Assembly: GCA_029216955.1 (NCBI GenBank)
Contig: JANAVB010012099.1
Coordinates: forward strand, 62,001 to 126,000
Direction: 5' to 3'
Source of the DNA: Iris pallida
Lineage: Eukaryota > Streptophyta > Magnoliopsida > Asparagales > Iridaceae
DNA: 64,000 nucleotides
Made by a program: the position numbers and the translations under genes. Below, one piece after another: positions 56,252-64,000 of this stretch (position 1 is its first letter; every line of letters starts with the position of its first letter). The notes beneath the pieces were generated by a model. The model made no database searches. It saw only the letters and a program-made list of their open reading frames with translations, and was not told the DNA's origin.

Positions 56252-57300
56252 GTAAAGCAAACAAAACCCACTCTATATCTTCTTTTTCATCCACAGTAGA
56301 TGGCACTGCTCCATAATAAGCTTAAAGTGAGTTACAAGGGAGTTGCTTACTTTCTTTGACTTGTCCATCCTAAAATATTGAAGTGTCCAGTAAATTTTCT
56401 TCTTTTGGGACAAATAAAGGAGCTTGGACTCTCTCCTCTCTCTCTTTCTCGGCCGATCTCATGTCAAGAATAGTATTCATTACGCCCAAATCCTTCATAG
56501 AGAATGTGGCACCCAGTTTGGTGCTTCAGTTCAGCTACATTGGTGGTTTTTTGACCCACCAATAATATATCATCTATTAGAGAAATAAAATAATGAAATC
56601 ATCCTCCGCAAAATACTTCACCAACACACAATTGTTCGAAGTCGTCCGTGCATAACCATGCTCCCCCATAATTGACTCAAACTTCCTGTACTATTGTTTC
56701 TGAGCCTATACAAGCCCTTCTATAACCGGTAGACTAAATATGACTTGCCTTGCTTACAGAATCCCTCTGGCTACTATATGTATAATTTTTTCTCTAAGTA
56801 ATTGTGGAGAAATGTCGTCTTCACGTCCATCTCCTCAACTTCTAAGTCAAAACTGGCTGCTAATGCTAGCACCACCCGAATAGATAATAACTTGACAATC
56901 GAGGAAATGATCTCATCAAAATCTATGCCCTTCCGCTGACAGTAATCTTTAACTACCAGCATCGCTTTGTATCGAGGACGAGTATCATCTTCTGTCTGCT
57001 TCACTCTAAACACCCATTAATTCTTCAAAGCCTTCTTGCCCTTTGGCAACCATACCAGCTTATAAGTGGACTTTGCTTGTATGGAACGCATCTCTTCCTA
57101 CCTGGCCTGCATACACTCCTGCCAATATTCATCTTCAATCGCCTATGCTAAGATTTCGAGCTCTCCTCCGTTAGTCAATAGCACGTACAAATCTAGCGAG
57201 TACCTCGTGGATGGTCGACGCTTTCTCGTGTTCCTCCTCAATGGAGCCTGTGGTTTTGGTTGTATACCGACAACCTCATTTCCTTTAGTGATGTGTAGAA
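56252..57300 (-). pseudogene. Copia polyprotein fragment, antisense (RT region)
   Basis: Minus strand. The linker RRNTRKRRPSTRYSLDLYV and EYWQECMQAR (57270-57080) lead to RT: YKLVWLPKGKKALKN, VKQTEDDTRPRYKAMLVVKD, RKGIDFDEII, LALAASFDLEVEEMDVKTTF (57013-56774), which is the start of copia RT with its first conserved Asp. The rest (56773-56252) is very degraded, with long T/C-rich text. The gag, protease and integrase parts are absent; the fragment stops near 57300. Confidence 0.75.
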
Positions 57301-58705
57301 TACCTATTTGCATTACCAAAGACTGTTGGTAGGACCCGTGCTAAGAACATATAATCTTGGAATTTTCTCAAAGTAGGAATTTTTCCTTCGAATCGAATAC
57401 CATTAGAATTTCGAGGAACATTGCCGATTCTGCCTGGGTAATTTTTTGCCCTGGTAAATAGTATTATATGCACGCTACTATCCATTGGTTTCCTGGTTCT
57501 GAAGCACCCTATTATCCATTGGTTTCTTTATTTGTTTTATGGATGGATGAAATCGATCGGTTTGAGTCATGGATCGCTGACAAGGCAGATTCGATGGTCA
57601 CGATCAATTCACCCCGTCTATATATACCTCATTTTTTTAATTTTATTTCTCTTTTTACTTCCTCTCTCTTCTCTTTTCTCTCTCTTCATTCCTCTCCATT
57701 TTTTTCGTAATCTTGGAGCTTGGTCTTGAGGCCTAAGAGTATGGTTTTTGAACCCTGCTTGGTGGTGGTGTTGAAGGTTTAGGCTAGGAGCTCGAACCGA
57801 GGCAAGTACATCATTCCAAACTCTTGAACAATATTGTTTTATTATCATGCCATTTCCTTGGTACTAAATGCTTTGTTTTTTCCAAACTTATTTTGTTAAA
57901 TATAATTTCCTCATGATTTTTGCCTATGCACATGTGTAATCCCTCTTCCCGAAATTCTTGAAAATATTTTAATTTTTATTTCGTTGAACTAAAATGCAAT
58001 TGTTGTTTTCTTTTTATATAAATATTTAATTAATTATTATTACAGAAGGCCTTAGTCATGGTTAAGTTTTGGAGTACAAGATAACCAAGAATTATGGCAC
58101 GGATAGTACAGTGGCGTGCTCTGACTAGTGTATTAGCTATGGTAGGGAAGACCAAGCCTTAAGTGTGTTATAACTAGGAAAACCAGGCCAAGTTGCGACT
58201 TGACCTCCATAAATAATTTAATAGTTATTTATTAATGTTATGCCTTCTAGGGAACCCGGTTGTACCAAGCTAGCCCGGACTGGACTCAAACCGACCTCGA
58301 GCCCATGTAGGCATGTAGTGCGTCCACAGACGTCCATGTAGACGTATATTTTAGATATATTTTATGGGTTATTTTAATGGTCCAAATAAAATATGTTTTC
58401 CTAAATAATTGATATAGGTATTATAGATATATTATTTGATATCTAAGGGATATTTAATTATAATTAGGACAAATATTTTCTTAATTATTCTTGTACATAT
58501 ATCTTTTATATATAATATTGCTTAGGTGTTATTTGAGATTATTAGTCTATGTGTATATAGATATGTATATAATGGTATACATATCTAGATAAATGTATGA
58601 AATAGCTTTTATAAATAAATGCTAATATTATGATGAAAAATATTTATAGAATTGTTATGTTATTTCCTTAAAAATTATTTTTTTATGTTTTTAGAGAATT
58701 TAGAA

Positions 58706-58706
<1 letters not shown>
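57301..58706. other. Unassigned AT-rich noncoding DNA, LTR-like
   Basis: No coding region recognised. Features: TCTATATATACC (57618-57629) followed by a long CT-rich leader (57640-57710), then AT-rich sequence with CCAAGTTGCGACTTGACC and CTAGGGAACCCGGTTGTACC phrases reminiscent of gypsy LTR interiors. The ATATATTAGATAT-type words at 58340-58680 are low-complexity. It may be a truncated LTR of yet another element; no duplicate copy is in the window to prove it. Confidence 0.35.

Positions 58707-58766
<60 letters not shown>
58707..58766. repeat. (TA)30 microsatellite
   Basis: Sixty bases of uninterrupted TA dinucleotides directly left of the LINE. A 13-base C run follows at 58783-58795. Confidence 0.95.
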
Positions 58767-58770
<4 letters not shown>

Positions 58771-58782
58771 TTCTCCTGATGG

Positions 58783-59333
58783 CCCCCCCCCCCCCGCTCT
58801 CCCCAGCTCTCCCCTTCGCTCCATCCCCCTCATGGCTCCCCCGCCGCTGCTAGGGGTCCGAGAGACACACCCTCCCCCACCCTTCCCTTCCTGATAATGC
58901 CCCCCTCCCGCCCCTCTCTGGCCCGCCCCCTTGGCCTCTCCGTCGATGAGGCCCTCGGCCGCAGGATTGTGGCCGCCTTGTACCCCCTTCGCCTCCCTCC
59001 TCGCCGCCATTGGCGCGCCTTCCGCTGCCCCCTCCTACTCCCCGAATCCCGTCCGTTCTCGGTGCCCCGTCCCCCTCGACTGGACCTTCGTACAAAAGCA
59101 GCACGTCGGGAGCAGCCTAGCGGCGGTGGCCGCCTCGCCCTCCGGCCTTGGCCTGGCAGCGACCTTCGCCCTGCCCCCCAGACCTCGACTGTGATGGAGT
59201 CCCGCGCTAGAGATGACGTGCTCCCCTAGCTCGCCACCTCGGGCGCCCCGACTGTACTTTCCCACCTGCTCTCCTCGGAGATTCGAATTTCGAATTCGTC
59301 CCTCCCGCCCTCAGGTCCTGTAGCGCCAGGGCT
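58783..59333 (+). other. LINE GC-rich 5' region
   Basis: C-rich sequence with overlapping open frames in several phases on both strands, none with a recognisable domain. Probably 5' untranslated region plus the start of ORF1. The base composition itself keeps frames open, so the ORFs here are not evidence of genes. Confidence 0.5.
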
Positions 59334-60791
59334 ATGCGCCCCTCCCCTCCTAGGCCATCCGCTCGCTCTCTACCCGGAAGATACGCCCGCTTTGTGGGAC
59401 ATGTGCCCGCTGGACACCTAGCGATGCCAGCCTCCTCCCATGCGCCTGCCCAGGCGATGGAACATGCACTTTTGGGACCGGCCTATGCACCCACTCTTGT
59501 CCATCGCTCGGGGGAAGCCGGTGTCGCCGCCCTCGTACTTGCTCACATTCTGAGCTATGTTCCATCTGCTCCCCTCATTCTGGCCTCAGCACATGCGTTT
59601 GCTGCCTTCATGGCACAGGCAACAGTACCTCCCCTCTATGCGCCTGCCTCCCGTGCTGGACAGGAGGCCCCCTCGAGAGCGGGGCTACCTTTGCGCATGG
59701 TGTGTCCCCCCGCCCTCTCTTCATGCACCCCAATGTGTGACCCGCCTGCACTCTCTTTGCTCCTATGCGCCCTAATCGTGCGGAGGCCTACCTCCCAAGG
59801 CGAGGTTGCATCCCTCTCCTCAGTCGGGATAGTGCCCGGTGGTATTCCATCTTCATCGCCAAGCCCATCCATTCCCCGCGGATCCTCTTCCAGCGCTGCC
59901 GTTCTCGAAAGTCCCCTCGACGATGATAGGCACCCCCCTCTTCTGACGATCCCTCCTCCATCCTCCTCCCGAGTTCTCTTGCCCCTACCGGACCCTCGCC
60001 AGCAGTCTCGTTCGCAGATCTGGTAAGGCCCTACCGCGTGGCCCAGCAGACTCCGATCCTCGCCGATGTCCCGCTGCCAGAGATCGAATACTCTTCCCCT
60101 CTTGTGGGAGAGCCTTTATCGATTCCCTTCTCCGAAGCAGATCTGACCTCCCTACACCAGCAGTTTTCTTTCACCTTTGTGCTCCAATTCTCACCGGGGT
60201 GCCCCAAGCTTACCAGAGTCCAAGAAGCCATTGCTAAATGGCACTTCCAATCGGCATACAGAGTTGCTCCCATGGACCCCAAAAACATCCTACTCCATCT
60301 TTCCTCGGTAGAAGATCAAAGGATCGCACTGACACATGGCACCAGCAAGGTGGACTCTAAAACAATGACAGTGGTCCGATGGTCTCAGACCCATAACCCG
60401 AGAGAGGACTCACCATCGTGGCAGCCTGGGTCACACTCCCCAATCCCCCGCTGATCTGCTTCATTTCGGCAACGCTTAAAAGAATCGTTAACTCGTTTGG
60501 CACCTTCGTGGCAATAGCGGAGGAAACCAGGAATCTAACCAGAGCTAACTACGCTAAAGTCTGCATGGAACTTGATATCTCCAAAGATCTTCCTAAATTC
60601 ATTCACATTGAGTTAGGGAACCAGACCCACATCCAACCGCTCATCTACGACAACAACGTGCTCTTCTGCAATCACTGCCACATCAGAGGACACCTCACGG
60701 AGTTCTGTTACAAAGCCCACCCGGCGCTGAAACAAAAGAGACAACAGGCAACCAAGCATCATCCACCGCAGAAGCATCGCGAGGAGTCGTA
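59334..60791 (+). pseudogene. LINE ORF1 (DUF4283-like and CCHC zinc knuckle)
   Basis: A Pro/Ser/Ala-rich N-terminal part in one frame to 60026. The conserved frame reads PSPAVSFADLVRPYRV (from about 60000) and EADLTSLHQQFSFTFVLQFS, EAIAKWHFQSAYRVAPMDPK, a DUF4283-like domain. A frameshift near 60408 leads to AAWVTLPNPPLICFISATLK and ANYAKVCMELDISKDLP, then the zinc knuckle CNHCHIRGHLTEFC (60668-60709), a C-X2-C-X4-H-X4-C motif. Stop TAA at 60790. The protein is an RNA-binding chaperone of the LINE ribonucleoprotein. Confidence 0.75.
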
Positions 60792-61506
60792 ACGCACCCA
60801 ACCCACCACAAACTCACATCTCAGATTTGATAATAGCCCTGACAAGATCCAGGCTACCACCCCCCACCCCAAGCAAGGCATCCCCACCTCCCTAAAGTCT
60901 AATTCGATATCTACCACAAACAGGTTCAAAGCACTGAATTTGGAAGACATTATCAATGAAGGAGAGGCACCACAGATTCCATCAAACGTCGTCATCACAC
61001 AAGCGCCCCTCAACCCAGCCATCGGCACAGAGAAGAGCACCACCACACCCAACAAATTACCATAATCCCCTGCTCAAACAACAACCATAATGGCCCTCAG
61101 CCCTCAGGGGGAAATCAAAGAAATGCATCCCACAGCACAAGAGACCGATATCCCCTCCTCGTCGATCCTTGCAGTCCCCAGCGGTGCACTTCGGCCTTCC
61201 TTAGACAAAGAGGTCTCAGAAAGGCTGAGACTCGCCGAGGAATCCAGATTCCTAGATCCCACCAATCCCATGTGCGCCCTGGCAGAACTTGAAGAATCCG
61301 AAGATGTTGCCACCTCCGACCAGACAATAGACAGAAGGATAAATCCCAATGTCCCCCCAGGAACAACGTCAGACCCCTCCAAAGCTAGCAATAATACCCC
61401 CAATAAATCCCATAAGAAGAAAAAAAGAACAACCAAGAACAACAATCGGCTAGGACCACAAGGTCATCCGCGAAGCTCCACAACACCGATTCCCTCCCCA
61501 TCACTT
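60792..61506 (+). pseudogene. LINE ORF1 tail / ORF1-ORF2 junction
   Basis: An Asn/Pro/Thr-rich segment includes RFKALNLEDIINEGEAP (60928), a phrase near the end of plant LINE ORF1 proteins, then a TAA near 61062. From ATG 61090 an open frame (MALSPQGEIKEMHP) with a Lys-rich patch (SHKKKKRTTKNNNR, 61405-61448) runs without a stop into the endonuclease. No separate start or spacer is forced by the sequence. Confidence 0.55.
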
Positions 61507-62190
61507 ATGCTTAACATCCTTTCATGGAACGTGAGAGGGCTAGCCAATAAACCGACGCTGAATAGAATCCTCAGCCTGAAGAAAACCCACCAAATCAACA
61601 TTTTAGTGGTCATCGAACCCAAATTCCCTCACAAAAGAATAAAAGGCATTCAGCTCAAACTAGGTTTCCATACCGCGGTTGTCGGATGCCACGACATCTG
61701 GATTTTCTTTGCTGTTGGTATCAAGTTCGACATGGTCCATGACTCGAGTCAGGCTCTCTCTTTATGGGTGGAACATCAGGAGCTCCGGTCTCGTTCTCTC
61801 CTCTCTGCAGTCCATGGCAGCTGCGACATAATCGAGCGCAGGATCCTCTGGGCTCACCTACTTACCTGTCATCTTCCCAATAATAACCTTCCGTGGATAT
61901 GCATCGACGACTTCAACACGATTTCATACAGTTCGGAGAAGTCAGGAGGTCGCCCGCCTCCGCTCCCGGCCATGGAAGACTTCAAAAAAATTCATGTTCA
62001 ATGCCCATCTCAACCCCTCCCCTTATCTGGCAACTCTTTCACCTGGTAAAACATGCAGAAAGGAGCTAGGCAGCAATATTCCTGTCTGGACCGAGCTCCT
62101 ATCAATGACCTCTGGTCGGACATGGGCTTTGTTTCCAACCTATCCCACCTCAACTCCACAGAATCGAATCACTCCCCTCTCCTTATAGAA
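61507..62190 (+). pseudogene. LINE ORF2 endonuclease domain
   Basis: Starts MLNILSWNVRGLANKPTLNR at 61507, the usual N-terminus of plant L1 ORF2 (apurinic-endonuclease-like fold). The Asn of SWN is present. The metal-binding Glu region reads VVIEPKF, and the catalytic Asp/Asn region is ICIDDFNTI where GDFN is usual. FTW follows, then TAA at 62047-62049, and further on SNHSPLLIEI with the conserved His. It would nick target DNA to prime reverse transcription; broken here. Confidence 0.8.
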
Positions 62191-64000
62191 ATTAGAAGTC
62201 ATCCTCGGCATATTAAAAAACCATTCTAATTTTTGGACTTCTGGAGACATCATCCCCAATTTAAATCTATCGTGACCGCGGATTGGAACTCCGCAGATGA
62301 TCTTGACCCCCTGACTAGAGTGCAGCCAAACTCAGAGCCACCAGCTCGGCACTTTCAGCTTGGAGCAAGGTCGCCTACGGCAACATCTTCCAAGAGATCA
62401 GAACCGCCGAGGATGATGTGACCAGAGTGGAAACTAGAGTCGCCTCACTCTCCGGAGGTGCGGGCTTCGCTCAATCTCGCTAGAGCTATTCTCAAATCCT
62501 GTCTCAAGGTCGAGACCGAATTCTGGAAGTAAAAAGCTAGATTAGCCTGGGACCTAGAGGGAGATAGCAACTCAGGCTTTTTCCATACTTGTGTCAAGAG
62601 ACGGAGACAACATCTCAACCTCCACCGCATCTCGGACGACAACGGCACTGAACTTCATGACCAGACGAGCATTCAGGAGGCGGCAACTCAATTCTATTCA
62701 TCTTTTTTCACCAAAGAGGCGATTACCAGGGACGAAGAGTTTCTCTCAGAGGTCCCCAACATCATCATCGAAAGAGAGAATGATCAGCTTCTTGCCCCCC
62801 TCGGTGGAAGAAGTCAAGTCTGCAGTGTGGGCTCTTGACGCTCACAGTGCCCTCGGCCCGGACGAGTTCTCAGGCGAATTCTTCCGAACTTGCTAGGACA
62901 TCATCGCTCTAGACATGCTTGAAGCCACCACCGCTTTTCTTCAAGGGGCGAGATATCCGAAATCCATATCCAGGGCGAACCTCATCCTCATTCCCAAAAA
63001 AGAAAATTCGGAGACCTTCAGAGACTTTCGACCCATAAGCTTATGCAACTTCACCAACAAGATCACCTCCAAGATCATTGCTAGCAGAATGTCCGATCTC
63101 CTTTCCAGGATCATCTCTGAAGAGCAGAGTAGCTTTGTCAAAGGTCGTAACATCATCGACAACATCCTCCTAGCCTAAGAAATGGTCACCTGTATGAAAT
63201 TCTCAGCTAGAGGAGGCAACGTCGCCATCAAACTTGACATGGAGAAAGCTTACGATCGCTTGGACTGGCAATTCTTAATCTGGGTACTCAGAGCTTTTGG
63301 TTTCGCCGAACCTTGGATTGACATTATCTTCCGATCTGTCAGTAACGCCTGGTTCTCCATCGTCATCAACGGCCAAGCAGAAGGTTTTTTCCCTCTAGCC
63401 GCGACGTCCGTTAGTGAGACCCCTTGTCAGCCTCCATCTTCATCATCGCTGCCGAAGCCCTTAGCAGAAATCTCAAAAGCATGATCAACAACCCTCAATT
63501 CTACCACTTCCATACCACCACAGGTTGTCCCATCATCACTCACCTCGCTTACGCCGATGATGTCCTCATTTTCTTCTCAGGCGACATCGGATCCGTTGAG
63601 GTCGTTCACAAAACGCTGGAGAGATACACCAAATGCTCTGGCCAGCGGGTCAATTACAACAAAAGCGTCATCTATACCCACCACAAAGCGGACATGATTC
63701 ACTCATCCAGGATCTCTAACTTGACTTCCTTTTCCACCTCGTACCCTCCGTTCTTCTACTTAGGATGCCCGTTAGTGTACGACAAATCCAACTCCTGCAT
63801 CTTCGAGTCCCTAGTGACCTCCATCAGGAAAAACATCGCGGGCTGGCATAACACGACTCTATCCCCTAGCGGGAAGATGATTCTGATCAAGCACGTTCTC
63901 TTTTCCATCCCAACCCACACCCTGGTTGCCTGCAGACCCCCCAAGAAGGTCCTCTCATCGCTCGAATCCTTCTTTGCCAGATTCTTCTGGGGTCACTCTA
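62191..64000 (+). pseudogene. LINE ORF2 reverse transcriptase, broken and truncated
   Basis: Linker and RT in the + strand with changes of frame near 62230-62480. WDLEGDSNSGFFHTCVKRRR and ALGPDEFSGEFFRTC are the RT lead-in. Then come LILIPKKENSETFRDFRPIS, SEEQSSFVKGRNIIDNILLA, AIKLDMEKAYDRLDWQFLIW and HLAYADDVLIFF (active site YADD at 63550-63561). Stops at 62227, 62530, 62894 and 63176, and a frameshift with a double stop near 63410-63416 in the region before DPLSASIF. Runs open to the window edge (FFARFFWGHS). Confidence 0.87.

Larger units (their letters stand above)
58783..64000 (+). mobile_element. L1-type LINE, 5' part (runs off window)
   Basis: An abrupt shift to C-rich composition begins at about 58783 after AT-rich DNA and the TA microsatellite. 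The order GC-rich 5' region, ORF1 with DUF4283-like and CCHC zinc-knuckle parts, then ORF2 with endonuclease and reverse transcriptase is that of plant L1 LINEs. The 3' end and poly(A) are beyond the window. Several stops and frameshifts; inactive copy. Confidence 0.85.

Noticed and set aside
58675..59104. Long overlapping frames on both strands in the C-rich LINE leader
   Set aside because: Extreme GC skew suppresses stops; part of one frame is simply the (TA)n tract read as IYIYIY.

Overview
The window is plant nuclear DNA, almost certainly from a repeat-rich angiosperm, and essentially all of it is transposable-element sequence. No intact host gene, tRNA, rRNA or CRISPR array is seen. The evidence is Ty3/gypsy and Ty1/copia LTR retrotransposons, a CACTA DNA transposon with fragments of plant kinase genes, a Tourist-like MITE, a hAT transposase remnant and a plant L1-type LINE. 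Nearly every coding region carries stops or frameshifts, so these are mostly decayed copies. I cannot name the species.

Layout: bases 1-57300 are one deeply nested cluster. Bases 1-2853 are the 3' end of a Sirevirus-like copia element (accessory ORF, polypurine-tract array, 3' LTR) inserted into the gag of gypsy element A (Tekay/Del-type chromovirus, + strand). A is visible in three pieces (2854-5312, 13864-15294, 26361-28959) because a CACTA transposon (5313-13863, TSD AAG) and a second, better preserved gypsy element C (15295-26360, TSD TTATG) landed in it. The CACTA holds exon-like fragments of an N-acetylglucosamine kinase gene, a STRUBBELIG-type LRR receptor kinase gene and an NDR-type AGC kinase gene. 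It also holds a Tourist-like MITE (6120-6987, TSD TAA) and a second CACTA-like terminus.

A itself sits inside the 3' LTR of element T (28960-40714, - strand). T is a Tat/Ogre-lineage gypsy element with Gag and protease but no visible reverse transcriptase or integrase. On the opposite strand it carries a long plant-mobile-domain/coiled-coil gene with its own TATA box and a probable intron. T is inserted into the end of a hAT transposase gene (40715-42475, - strand). The hAT abuts the LTR of an old antisense copia element (pieces at 42476-43341, 45749-46334 and 56252-57300). That copia is interrupted by a solo LTR (43342-45748, TSD GCATA) and by gypsy element B (46335-56251, TSD GTAAA), a relative of A.

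Bases 57300-58706 are unassigned AT-rich, LTR-like noncoding DNA. After a (TA)30 tract, a GC-rich L1-type LINE (58783-64000, + strand, running off the window) begins, with a zinc-knuckle ORF1 and an endonuclease/RT ORF2, both broken.

The two most interesting objects are element T, with its Gag-protease-only sense coding and antisense plant-mobile-domain gene, and the CACTA carrying fragments of at least three unrelated host genes in one orientation.
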